From the NCBI GenBank assembly GCA_949130485.1, contig OX422187.1:7452205-7516204 (forward strand): a DNA stretch of 64,000 nucleotides, read 5' to 3'. This stretch comes from Agelas oroides (lineage: Eukaryota; Porifera; Demospongiae; Agelasida; Agelasidae). The notes beneath the pieces were generated by a model. It ran no database searches and was not told the DNA's origin. It worked only from the letters and a program-made list of their open reading frames with translations. Position 1 is the stretch's first letter. Every line of letters starts with the position of its first letter. Of the stretch, positions 24,541 to 35,030 are shown one piece after another. Both the position numbers and the translations under genes were made by a program.

Positions 24541-24890
24541 CTTTCTATCCAGCGCGATAGAGTAGGTTTGTAGTTTGAAACAAATGGTATGCTGAACCAA
24601 ATGGTATGCCACGCTGTGCTGTTCAGTTACCATGTGATCAAAAATCAGGAAGTTGGCTTCACAAAGGGCTCAAAGTCTGGTAACGGAGAATGGTTGACCC
24701 TTCATCAGATTCTAGCTGGCATTGTTACACATAATTATTGCATGCTTGGAACCACTACTAATCTGTCAATACTATTTTAAGTTCTGGGGTTGTGGTCACA
24801 CTTGAAAGCTAAATATATTCTTTTTAGGCTTGGGTCTAACTGCAGCTGAGATTAACATCAACAAAGTACAAAAACAAGAACATAAAAATG

Positions 24891-25110
24891 TAAAAAGATG
24901 TATGAATGGCTTGCCAAAAAGGTATGTAAAGAAGGTAGGGATGATATAAAAGTGAAGGTAAATATACAAAGCCCCATCCCTGCATCTTTTTACACTACAG
25001 TTGTACTCTAGTATGAAGAAGATGCAGAGATGAGGCTTTGTATATTCACCTTCATTTATATCATTTCTTGTTTGCATACTTTTTGGCAAGCCATCCCCAC
25101 ATCTTTTTAC
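24891..25110. mobile_element. Long hairpin, ~80-bp arms
   Basis: The arm 24891-24972 (with TGGCTTGCCAAAAAGGTATG) pairs with 25031-25109 (CATACTTTTTGGCAAGCCA) around a loop of about 60 bases. Palindromic MITE type; no coding potential. Confidence 0.75.
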
Positions 25111-25135
25111 GTTTTTAATGCTTTTGTTTTCATGT

Positions 25136-25170
25136 TATCCATGTGTGTGTGCGTGTGTGTGTGTGTGTGT
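25136..25170 (+). repeat. (TG)n microsatellite
   Basis: TGTGTGTGTGCGTGTGTGTG type run directly after the hairpin. Confidence 0.9.
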
Positions 25171-25626
25171 ATACAACAAGTACATGTATGTATTGTGATT
25201 TTGTTTGAAATGAATTCTTCCTAATCTTGTACCTAAGCTTCATTGGCATGAGACTACAATCCTTCCACGCTTACACACAGAGTATCTCTTAATACCCTTG
25301 CCCTTTCCCTTAGTCAAACTTTGTGTTTTTGTTGTTTTCTCCTCACTTGAAGTATATGGATATGAGCAGCATGCTTAGTAGGAAAGAGATTTCATGGAGA
25401 TATGAATGCATACATACACAAGGAATCTTCATACCCTGACCTCACTCTATATGCAAGGGATAGTTTATCCCTTTATGGTCCATAGCGCCAAAAGTTGCAC
25501 TTTCGACAGCATACTGTTTTATGGCTTCTCTCTTTGTTGTAGGCTTTCTCTGCATTTTATTTTTTCTCCAATGAACAGCTTTTTCAAATATAGCATCTTT
25601 TATGTTTCTGTGGTTTCTTTCTGTAG

Positions 25627-28024
25627 AATTTGGTGCCTGAACCACACAAAGCAGTGAAATACCAACCAGAACCTGAGCCAGACTCTGAGCAGGATGAACT
25701 AGGCACTGAACACGACCACTTCAAGTCATACAAGCCAGGGTCTGAGGAAGGCAAAGTAGACTTGGATCACCATGAGCATAGAAATGAGGTGGACAAAGCA
25801 GAACAGCAAGACATGTCAGGTCCTGAGCAAAACATGCCAGGCCAAAAGAAACCAGACCCTGATGAACCAGGCACTGAACATGACCATCTCAAGCCATACA
25901 AGCCACAGTGTGAGCAAGACAAAGTAGACTTCGTTCACAATGAACACACAAATATGCCAGAAAAGAAAGGTCCCGAGCAATACATACTTGAGGCTGAGCA
26001 AAACATGCCAGGACCAAAACAAACCGACCCTGAGCAGCATGAACCAGGCACTGAACACGACCATCTTAAGCCATACGAACCAGGATCTGAGCAAGACAAA
26101 GTAAACCTGGATCACAATGAACGGAGAAATGGACCAGAAAATAAAGGTCCTGAGCAATACATACTTGAGCCTGAGCAAAACATGCCAGGCCAAAACAAAC
26201 CAGACCCTGAGAAGGGTGAACCAGACACTGAACATGACCATCTCAAGCCATACAAACCAGGGTCTGAGGAAGACAAATTAGACTTGGATTACAATGAACA
26301 TAGAACTGTGCTGGAAAAGCAAGATCCTAAGCAACATGAACCAGAGCCTGAGCGAAACATGCCAGGCCATGAACTGGATTGGCCAGGCACTGAACATGAC
26401 CATCTCAAGTCAGGCTTTGGACATAGAAATGAGCCAGAAAAGGAAGGTCCCAAGCAACACAAACCACAGCTTGAGCAAAAATTTTCTGGCCAAAACATAC
26501 CAAGCCCCAAGCATGATGAAGCAGGCATTGAACATGACCATCTTAAACCATATGAGCCATGGTCTGGCAGAGTCAACTTGGATCACCATGATGATAGAAA
26601 TGAGGTAGACAAGCCAGACCAGCAGAACGTATCAGATCCCAAGCAATACAAACCAGAGCCTGAGCAAAACATGCCCGGACCAAAACAACCAGACCCTGAG
26701 CAGCATGAACCAGGCACTGAACATGACCATTTCAAGCCATACGAACCAGGATCTGAGCAAGACAAAGTAAACCTGGATCACAATAAATGTAGAAATGCAC
26801 CAGAAAAGAAAGGTCCCGAGCAATACATACTTGAGCCTGAGCAAAACATGCCGGGCCAAAACAAACCAGACCCTGAGAAGGGTGAACCAGACACTGGACA
26901 TGACCATCTCAAGCCATACAAGCCAGCGTCTGAGGAAGACAAAGTAGACTTGGATCACAATGAGCATAGAAATGAGGTAGATAAAGCAGAACTGCAAGAC
27001 ATGTCAGGTTCTGAACAGAACAAACAAAAGCCTGAGCAAAACATGCCTGGACCAAAACAACCAGACCTCATGCAGCATGAACCAGGCACTGAACATGACC
27101 ATCTCAAGCCATACAAACCAGGGTCTGAGGAAGACAAAGTAGACTTGGATCACAATGAGCATAGAAATGAGGTAGACAAAGCAGAACAGCAAGACATGTC
27201 AGGTTCTGAACAGAACAAACAAAAGCCTAACATGCCCGGACCAAAACAACCAGACCTCATGCAGCATAAACCAGGCACTGAACATGACCATCTCAAGCCA
27301 TACAAACCAGGGTCTGAGGAAGACAAAGTAGACTTGGATCACAATGAGCATAGAAATGAGGTAGACAAAGCAGAACAGCAAGACATGTCAGGTTCTGAAC
27401 AGAACAAACAAAAGCCTAACATGCCCGGACCAAAACAACCAGACCTCATGCAGCATAAACCAGGCACTGAACATGACCATCTCAAGCCATACGAACCAGG
27501 ATCTGAGCAAGACAAAGTAAACCTGGATCACAATGAATGGAGAAATGCACCAAAAAAGAAAGGTCCCGAGCAATACATACTTGAGCCTGAGCAAAACATG
27601 CCAGGCCAAAACAAACCAGACCCTGAGAAGGGTGAACCAGACACTGAACATGACCATCTCAAGCCATACAAACCAGTGCCTGAGCAAGACAAAGTATACT
27701 TGGATTATAATGAACATAGAAATGTGCCAGAAAAGCACATTCCTGAACAACACGAACTAGAGCCTGACCCAAACATGTCAGGACAAAACATGCCAGACAC
27801 CAAGCAAGATGAACCAGTCACTGAACATGACCATCTCAAGCCATTCAAACCAGGGTCTGAGCAAGGCAAAGTAGACTTGGATCACCATGAGCATAAAAAT
27901 GAGGTAGACAACGCACAACACCAAGACATGTCAGGTCCCAAGCAATACAAACCAAAATCTGAAGAAAGCACATCAAGCCAGGATGAATCATGCCATGAGC
28001 ATGGCATGCCAGACCCCAAGCAAG
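25627..28024 (+). CDS. Exon 2: 13-unit acidic repeat domain (EHDHLKPY repeats)
   Basis: A TTTCTTTCTGTAG acceptor opens this frame in phase 0; an AAG|GTAAGG donor at 28025 closes it in phase 1, giving 799 codons. Without that splice the frame runs to a stop at 28099-28101. It encodes 13 units of about 46-65 residues built around EHDHLKPYxPxSExDKV, then LDHNEHRN, then a Pro/Glu/Gln-rich linker with EPEQNMPGQ or EPEQNMPGPK. Unit five is shortened. The protein is highly charged, without membrane segments or signal peptide, and probably disordered. Units 8-10 are almost identical in DNA, with periods of 195 and 189 bases, so the array has expanded or been homogenised recently. Family unknown. Membership in the RNF213-like gene rests on splice phase. 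Confidence 0.75.
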
Positions 28025-28102
28025 GTAAGGCAGACAACACATCCAACCAGAAGAATCCAGCATCTAATCAGAGTGTAAGCAGAGCCGGCACCACCCCTTA
28101 AA

Positions 28103-29081
28103 AAATCTTCAAGCCTAGATAGGTATGTAGGTTGGACAGTTTGATTGTCGTGGTCAGCACTGTGCTAGCACTCGACTAGTAACTTAGTTGACCAGTCTCA
28201 GTAAATACGGCTACAACCCCTTGCATCTGGGAATGTATCTGGAATACCATGTGTTCTTTTTTAGATGTTACAGCGCACGGGAGCTGAGTTAGTGCTGGTG
28301 CTAAGTCTTTTCCCCTTGGTATCAGTATACTGCTAGAAGCGGCTTTGTAGCCACTTTCCTCACTGGCTGCCCCACTTCAAAAGAGCTGGTGCCGGCCCTG
28401 TAGAGCATAATGACCACTCAAGCCAAAAAAAAGAGTTAATGAATGCTCTAAACAACTGGAAAAGAGCATTTCAAAGCCCCTAAGAAAGCATGCTGTTGGC
28501 TAAGCTTAGTTATACTATCCTTGCACGTAAGATACAGCAAGTAATTGGTTGGGTCAGGTTGTCTTGTTTGCAAGAAGCTTGAAATTACATCCTTCAGACA
28601 TTTCAGAGTTTTTTTCTGTTATGTTTTCATTTAGATAGACACATTTATTAGTGTTTGGGTAGGTTTAACCTGACCCCACTGTTCCCTTTCCAACACAAAA
28701 AGCCATTATGTAATCTCTTTTGAACATGATCAGCAATTAATTTTGTGCTTCTGCATGCTGCCAGTATACATGTGCATATGAGTAACATACCATAATTCTA
28801 CAATTGTCTGTGAGGAGGAATTTTGAAAACAAAACAAAACAAAACAAAACAAAACAAAACAAAACAAAACAAAACAAGGCTTATTTATGCATTTGTAGTG
28901 TTCTGGAGAAATCCGTTGTTTAAAACTTCAGTGATGCCAGTTTTCATGAACTATGAGCAGGAGCTAGACTAGCTACTTGTCATAAATGGACAATGTTGCC
29001 ATGCAGCACTTTTCACATGCTTGCACAAAGTTATTTGCATACATATTTATGCGTAAACAAACCTTGTGCGTGCAACCTCAG
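28103..29081. other. Intron 2
   Basis: No gene recognised. Contains the (AAAAC)n run at 28824-28877. Confidence 0.6.
28824..28877 (+). repeat. (AAAAC)n microsatellite
   Basis: About ten consecutive AAAAC units. Confidence 0.95.
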
Positions 29082-29251
29082 CTTTACAGTATAAGGACTT
29101 TACCAATATTAGTTTTTCAACAGAGGCTGAACACGGTGAAGAAAGACTCACCGTTGGCACCCTTGAAGTTCCTGAATATCTGACTGCAGATGGTAAGAAT
29201 ACTAGTGGTGATGATGAGGGTGAAGAAGAGGAATTTGAAGATGCCCAAGAT
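29082..29251 (+). CDS. Exon 3: acidic linker exon
   Basis: An acceptor at CAACCTCAG and a GAT|GTAAGT donor bound 170 bases. The phase-1 start joins exon 2 to give ...KQALQYKDFTNISF, and it ends in phase 0. The end is a run of Asp/Glu (GDDEGEEEEFEDAQD). The acceptor has a weak pyrimidine tract, so the 5' border is less sure than the 3' one. No domain; likely a disordered acidic linker before the RNF213-like fold. Confidence 0.6.
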
Positions 29252-29530
29252 GTAAGTGGCAAATCTGAAATATTATCTTTTGAACTTGTGAGATGTGGCA
29301 GAGTACTGATGTATTTATTCTGCAAAGTAAATAAATGTATGTAGTAGTTCTGACTGATGGCAACATTTCATGCAGAAATCTGCTTTCTCCCACATAGCTA
29401 TGTAATGAGCTATACTGTAATTGTCTGAAAGTACGTGTGTGCCTACCATAGATTATTTGATGGGTGGCACTGTAGTTGTTGTATCCTGCCTTATTGACTT
29501 ATTAATGAAATTAAATGTAATTTTATTTAG

Positions 29531-29637
29531 AGACAACCCTGGATGCCTGAAATCGTCTACCAAGGACAGGCAATGAGTCCAGTGAAGGAAAATCCCAAAG
29601 ACTACAAGCATAGAAAGCGAGTGTCTGAAACCAGAAA
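29531..29637 (+). CDS. Exon 4: short basic linker exon
   Basis: Between TTTTATTTAG and AAA|GTAAGT. Encodes RQPWMPEIVYQGQAMSP and a basic DYKHRKRVSETR end. Starts in phase 0 and ends in phase 2, and the split codon AA|G joins exon 5, 8.5 kb downstream, without a break. No known domain. Confidence 0.65.
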
Positions 29638-29839
29638 GTAAGTCGTTTAGCATGTCAGATCATAACTGTACTCAAATCATAGCCGCAAGTAACTTGGCCC
29701 TGTTCCCAGTCACAAATGAAGGTGAGAAGAAAGGGCCTCGTTTTAGCCATTTGCATCAGGGCTGGTGGCACTGGTATGGCTGGTACAGCAATGGTCATAC
29801 AGGTTGTGAATTTCTATCTGACATATTTTTTCTCCTTTC

Positions 29840-30229
29840 TTAAACATAGTCTCTGCATCCTAACTGTGTTGTATGAATGGGTGGAATTACACTCTTGAAC
29901 CCTAGGTCCAGCATTTCATTGTAGCTCCCAATGTCCGAGGCTTTAATTTTGACTTCTTTAGTGTCCAAAGTCGTGACAAGAGGACACAAGGCTTTCTCAA
30001 TTTTCCCTACGACATTTGGTGTGAAACCAGCATGAGAAATGGGGCCAGGGTTGTCATTGGTCGACAGGTATAATTGGACACTCAAACGCAGAGAGAAAAC
30101 TGTGTAAACACTTGGTGATAATGCAAGACTGTAGCGGAGGTACACGTTTCCCGGTGTACTAAAAATCACGCCTGCACATTGCCGTAAAATTGGGGATTTT
30201 CCCCATTTCCTGTCGGCATTGGCATCCAA
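29840..30229 (-). CDS. Unassigned minus-strand open frame at the edge of a transposon copy
   Basis: About 130 codons without a stop, including RKWGKSPILRQCAGVIFS, LRYSLALSPSVYTVFSLRLS and TTLDTKEVKIKASDIGSYNE. The sequence looks protein-like. The start (DANADRK) overlaps bases shared with the TTAA-element copy at 22975-23010, where the frame soon ends. I do not recognise the family. It may be a captured gene fragment or part of a transposon protein. An upstream exon would be cut off by the foldback insertion at 30238. Confidence 0.3.
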   Translation of the reverse strand: MDANADRKWGKSPILRQCAGVIFSTPGNVYLRYSLALSPSVYTVFSLRLSVQLYLSTNDNPGPISHAGFTPNVVGKIEKALCPLVTTLDTKEVKIKASDIGSYNEMLDLGFKSVIPPIHTTQLGCRDYV

Positions 30230-30237
30230 TAATCAGT

Positions 30238-31100
30238 TTATAATAAGCCAGTTTCATGTAAGGACTAAGGTATGCAATAATTGCAATGATACATCCGGAG
30301 TCCAATCCCGGCGCCATTTTGTGCCCTTAAGTATGGCCATATATGGGATTTCCCGGGTTTTTTGATCGCATCTAACTTCCGCATTCTACCGTGTAATCCA
30401 TTGTAGCGCATATTGTAAGAAAACTGAGTCTTTGTGCTATTGAACGGTGTAAAAACCAAGGCAATTGGACAAAAGATGAGGGAGCTACGTGGTAAAGAAT
30501 ATGGACGGTATTTGACAAGAAAACTAGCAACTTCTTCGTTTTCTCAAACTAGGTAAGCCGAGCAAGGTCCAGAAAAAGAGTTGGCTAATCGTTTTGTGCG
30601 TGGGGCTCAAGTTGAAAGTGGCATGGTGAGTCACATTGCTTAAAAGCTAACTTGACCAACACTAAAATGATAGCAAACCTCAGTGCGGACGTTTGTGACT
30701 ACTCGTGCCACTTTCATCTCCTAGCCATACACGCACATCCACAACAACTGGTTTTTAAGCCCTTCTCGGCCTGAGAAACGAAGAGAGCAGTAGAAGTTGC
30801 TAGTTTTCTTGTCCTGTACCGTCTGGGTTCGCGACAGAATAGCTCGCTCATCTTTTGTCTGATCGCTTTGGTTTTTACACTGTTGACTAGTACGAAGACT
30901 CTCTTTTCTTACAGTATACGCTATAAATGGTTACCCGGTAGAATGCGGAGGTTACACGCGATCAAAGAAACAGGAAAATCCCATATATGGCCATACTTAA
31001 GGGCCACAAAATGGCGCCTGGAAAGCTGCCGGATGTGACGTCACGTACTCATCCTACGTTCCTTACATAGTTTAGCTTACGTGAAACTGGCTTATTAAGT
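30238..31100. mobile_element. Foldback element with ~400-bp arms
   Basis: Left arm starts AATAAGCCAGTTTCATGTAAG; the right arm ends with its complement at GAAACTGGCTTATT. Inner blocks pair in order: CTTAAGTATGGCCATATATG with its complement near 31000, TTCCGCATTCTACCG, GACAAAAGATGAG, and GACAAGAAAACTAGCAACTT with its complement near 30800. It sits at a TTAA/TAA site of the older element, which copy A shows uninterrupted. Non-coding. Confidence 0.8.
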
Positions 31101-31553
31101 TCCAACCACCCCTCATGTGGTGGTTGGAACTTTGAAGATAAGCTTGGCATACGATTGCAAGACCTGGGCCTACCCAATGAGTACAGTCTTGGCCACTGTG
31201 GCCTTTCTGCTGCTTCTAGACACAAGCTTGCTTTCACAGGCAGGCATTACGCACTACTCACAGCTACTGACTCTACAGCACTCTACTAAACTTTTTTATA
31301 AGTCGATCTAAGCCTAGTTGGTGACCGTGGCCCGGTGCTTCGAGTGCTGGGCTGGGCTTTAACTAGAATGCGCAATATATCGTTGGTACTATGCTGCAGT
31401 AGACAAGAAAACTGAAGAGTGGTTGTGTGTGGAACAGAGCCGTGAGTTGTTTAGCGACATAAGGGGTAGAGGTGGGGCTAGTAATGCTTGCTTCCACTCG
31501 TGAATGAGCCCCTCCCGTAGACAAGCTGTGAATTTTTTGCATTCATTTTGGTG

Positions 31554-32372
31554 GTCCTCGTTAAAACCCAGACCGGACTGGACCGGAAGTGTACCGGAAG
31601 TAGTTACTTCGTCCCGCCTACACGCGTAAGCGGAGATACCGTGCTGCTGTTGTATACCGTACTGGATAGTGGTTCTGATCATCTTCCCTCTTTTCGCTGA
31701 TGCGAGCCTGAGCGCATGATGGCCGCGATTGTGATCTCTGACTCAGACTCCGAGTTCGAGCGAGACGTCCAAGAAGCGACTAGGCGGTCGCTGATGACAG
31801 TGGCACCGTCACCTGTCAGGGAAGTCGTTTCTGACAGAGCCTACATATTAGTTACCCTTTTTTATGGATCCTGTTTTTGTTCCTCTTGTTGGTTATTGTG
31901 CGTATGCCGTGTTTATCCATGTATACCAGAGCGGAGAGTGCTTACACTATATGGACTACATCTGTGGGATTTAAATACAGTAACTTACTGAAGCTGCTGT
32001 GCAGATGGTTAAGACTCGTTCCCAGCCCCCTCTTGGCTTTCCGGAGAGAGCCTAGGAACGAGACTAAGCTTGTAATTTCTTGGAAGCAGTACCGCTGCCT
32101 TGACTCAGGACGTGGATATGCTAGCTTCGTCTCCAGGCAGCTTCCCATCAGGCACTTGCAGTACGAGCGGGACCATACTGCAAGCAACAGGAAGCTGGGC
32201 GAGGGCCTTGGAACAAGGCTATAGATGTGCAGCTTCCGACACAAGTTTCGCGCTCCTCGCGGAAGCATGGCAATATTTGTGTGTAGCTGTCAGCTCCTTG
32301 TCGTACGCTGGTAGTTAACTACTTCCGGTGTACTTCCGGTACACTTCCGGTCCGGGTTTAACGAGGGCCTCA
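31554..32372. mobile_element. 819-bp inverted-repeat element with 9-bp target duplication
   Basis: Ends TCCTCGTTAAAACCC and GGGTTTAACGAGGGCCTCA are inverted copies, followed inward by CCGGAAGTGTACCGGAAGTA and its complement. Flanks are ATTTTGGTG on both sides (31545-31553, 32373-32381), and copy A of the host element shows the unoccupied site. A 9-bp duplication suggests a Mutator-like element. Two smaller hairpins are nested at about 32012-32073 and 32111-32222. Confidence 0.85.
31716..31859 (+). CDS. Transposon-borne exon-like frame with SIM- and UIM-like motifs
   Basis: Starting at ATGATGGCC the frame reads MMAAIVISDSDSEFERDV then QEATRRSLMTVAPSPVRE. IVISDSDSE fits a SUMO-interacting motif (hydrophobic patch then acids), and EFERDVQEATRRSL fits the ubiquitin-interacting pattern (acids, hydrophobic, xxA, xxxS). 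Beyond about residue 45 the frame becomes hydrophobic and may be non-coding. It lies inside the 819-bp element, so it could be a captured host exon or the first exon of its lost transposase. Motifs this short can arise by chance. Confidence 0.35.
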
Positions 32373-32682
32373 ATTTTGGTGCAGTCAAAGTTGTCCATTC
32401 CAAGAGTAGTGGCAAACATGAGTCTAGCCTGACTTTGAGAGTAGCTCTGAACAAAAGCTGGCACAGTCTGATTTGAGATACATTGGTGGTTAGGACACTA
32501 CCTACAGTGAGCGTGTAGATGCATCCACCGAGTGGCAATTTTGGCTTATGAATATATTAATAAGCGACTAAAATCCTTTTTTAAAATTAAGCAAATCAAG
32601 ATTGCCCTAAAGCAAACCCTAACCCTGAAACTAGGAGTAACCCTGGTCCTGAGTGTAACCCAGTTTTATGTTGTCGCAAACA

Positions 32683-34104
32683 GCCCGTCTATATGCCAGT
32701 ATCTCCTCAACACAGTGGCTGCTGTGGTCAGGCATGAGAGCTAATGTGCCAAAGTGCCACTGCCTCACCATCGGGGGCTCTTCCGGCAGGGTTGTGGACC
32801 CACAGCTTATACTTGACGGCCAGCCAATCCCATTCATTGGAAACAAATCCATCAACTTCCTGGGGATGAAGGTCCAAGTGCCAGGTGATGCATCTGCTGC
32901 AAAGCAAGAACTGATGACAAGGTTGAAGCACCTTCTCCTGGCTGTTGATGGATGTCTTGTGACCCGCCACCAGAAGCTTATACGAGTACCCACTAACTTG
33001 GATCGAGAGAGAACTGGTTTCGATGATGACAAGGTTCCTGAAGAAGTGAGCGGACAAGTCAGCCAACACTAGCCTTCTCTACCTTTCCCAACGTGATGGG
33101 GGCCTAAACCTGCCTTCTCCCTCCTCACTCTACCAGCGCCTCCAAGTGTCAAGACAGTGCCAGCTACTCACATCTACTGACTCTATGGTGGTGAAATTCA
33201 TTGCAGAAGAGAACCTCAAGTTGGAGATGGCAAGCAAGAGGAAGAAGTTCCATCCAGCAATGGTGGTTCAAGAAGCAATGAAGGATGACCTATCTCGGAC
33301 AAGGAGGGCTCTTCGAATTGCGTTCATGAGGAAAGTGATGGTGGATGAAGATGAAAGCCGGCTAGAGAACCTCAAAGGCCTCCAACGACAGGGTCAGATG
33401 ATGAGGATTGCCACACCTGAAGCAGCATCTACCTGGGCAAATCCAGCCTTCCCACAACATGTGTTCAAGTTTGCCGTCAGTGCGACTCATGACGTTCCCC
33501 CCCACAATGCCAATCTCCACCTGTGGAAGAAGCGTTCTTCCAGCTCATGCCCACTCTGCCACCAGCCTGATCAGAACTTGATTCATGTCCTCAACAATTG
33601 CAAGGTTGCACTAGATCTGTGACAGTATGATGATCGACACAATCGGATTCTACAGGCAATGACCGAGATCATCTGCTTTCCTCCATCCCAATGACTGTGG
33701 ATCTGTCTGATGGTTATTCATTCCCAACCCACATTACAGCTACAGACCTCAGACTGGACATTGTCTGGTGAAACGATGACCAGAAGACCCTTACACTGGT
33801 GGAGCTAACAGTCTTGCTTTGAAACTTCCTATGAGGCAGCAATCACGACGAAAGAGGATCAGTACCATGACCTGATTGGTGAAATGTGGAGGACAGGATA
33901 CACATCCACTCTGATCACGATAGAGGTAGGATCAAGAGGCCTTCCAAACATGTGTGGGTTCCAGAGACTCTGGGACATCCTCGAACTACGCCGCCTAGAA
34001 TTCTGCAAACAGCTACTGGACACATCACAGCAAGCCATCCTAGGATTGTACAAGATCTGGCGTTCTAGGAACAACACCTTCACCTGAACATTGTTGTCGT
34101 GCAT
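32683..34104 (+). pseudogene. LINE 3' half: reverse-transcriptase end, zinc finger, restriction-like nuclease
   Basis: Starts inside the reverse transcriptase (MRANVPKCHCLTIGG, then INFLGMKVQVPGDA), continues in another frame through SANTSLLYLSQRDGGLNLP and QLLTSTDSMV, then a CPLCHQ...H...C zinc finger near 33550, and a nuclease-like end with DLITIEVGSRGLPN-type residues near 33915-33950. This order is that of LINEs with a restriction-like endonuclease (R2/NeSL type). The 5' part is missing and several frame breaks and internal stops are present. The truncated start abuts the transposon copy at about 32675. Confidence 0.8.
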
Positions 34105-34249
34105 CAGTTTTGATTATATCTATGCAATTGTTTGTGGACAGGGCCCAAGTTATTATTGTACAGCTCCTTTGTATGGACCTATGGCAATCTAATCTTGGAT
34201 CACCCTCCCCTCATTGAGTTGTACCCATGTATGTGAACAACACAAAGAG

Positions 34250-34727
34250 AATGGATCAGGAGGAGGATGACACAGAGAGGCTGTCACAGCTTCGGAAGCT
34301 GGAGAAGCAAGGCCAGATGATAGTATCTATGGATGGAGATGAGGCATGGGCTAAGACCATCCAGTCCCTCCCATCCCAGCAGATGTGATTCTCCCTCAAT
34401 ACTGCGATGGATACCTTGCCTCATAATGCCAACCTATACCTCTGGAGAAAGAAGGAGAAGGAGACAGATACCTGCCGACTCTGTGGTGAAAAGCAAACCC
34501 TGATCCATGTGCTGAATTGCTGCAGTGTAGCCAGAGAGCTTCGCAGGTTTAACCAAAGGTGTGATGGAGTGCTCGGTATCATGGCTGACGTGATAAAAGA
34601 AAAGCTTCTCCTCTCCACACACTTCTCAGCTGATGTGGGTTCTGACTTCAACTTTCCCCTGCACATTACACCAACAGACCTGAAGCAAGATATTGTTTGG
34701 TGGAATGATGAGAAGGAGGTACTTTGA
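34250..34727 (+). pseudogene. Second LINE 3' fragment of the same type
   Basis: Encodes LSQLRKLEKQGQMI, one in-frame stop at 34386-34388, then MDTLPHNANLYLWRK, a CRLCGEKQTLIHVLNCC zinc finger and the start of the nuclease (DLKQDIVWWNDEKEVL). It is parallel to 33385-33780 but clearly diverged, so it comes from a related element rather than a local duplication. Confidence 0.8.
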
Positions 34728-34792
34728 TACACAGTGATGGGAATACCCACCCCCTCATCGTACCTTGCATTTACAAGTTCAATAGAGGTTTC

Positions 34793-34835
34793 TCACAGAG
34801 AGAGGGAGAGAGAGAGGAAGAGAGAGAGAGGATCC
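34793..34835 (+). repeat. GA-rich simple repeat
   Basis: Runs of GAGA and GGGAGAG. Confidence 0.9.
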
Positions 34836-35030
34836 ACATCTAATGTAGCCATCAAGGGATCTTTCCTTATCTGAGTAGAGCTACCTTTGAGGTTAGTTCT
34901 GACATGCAATTTTTATGATCCAACTCTCTAGTTGCTGGATGTGTTTTGAGTGTGTATTTTGCGCGCAATTTACCCATGCTTTGGTAGTGTACGTGTTTGA
35001 GAGTTTTGTATTTCTTTTTGGACATTAGAA

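Larger units (their letters stand above)
30182..32672. mobile_element. TTAA-flanked transposon derivative, copy B, interrupted twice
   Basis: Matches copy A (22841-24540) in blocks: CCTGTCGGCATTGGCATCC at 30207, GTTGGAACTTTGAAGATAAG at 31124, GGTGCTTCGAGTGCTGGGC at 31333, and the CCCTAACCCTGAAACTAGG tail at 32617. An inner segment is inverted relative to copy A. A foldback element (30238-31100) and an 819-bp element (31554-32372) have been inserted. The right inverted end is absent because a LINE fragment begins at about 32675. Confidence 0.7.

Noticed and set aside
25816-27753. Long hydrophobic minus-strand frames opposite the repeat exon
   Set aside because: They mirror the repeated plus-strand codons; the repeat lacks stops in that frame and so keeps it open. 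The plus frame has splice sites in phase and variation typical of coding sequence.
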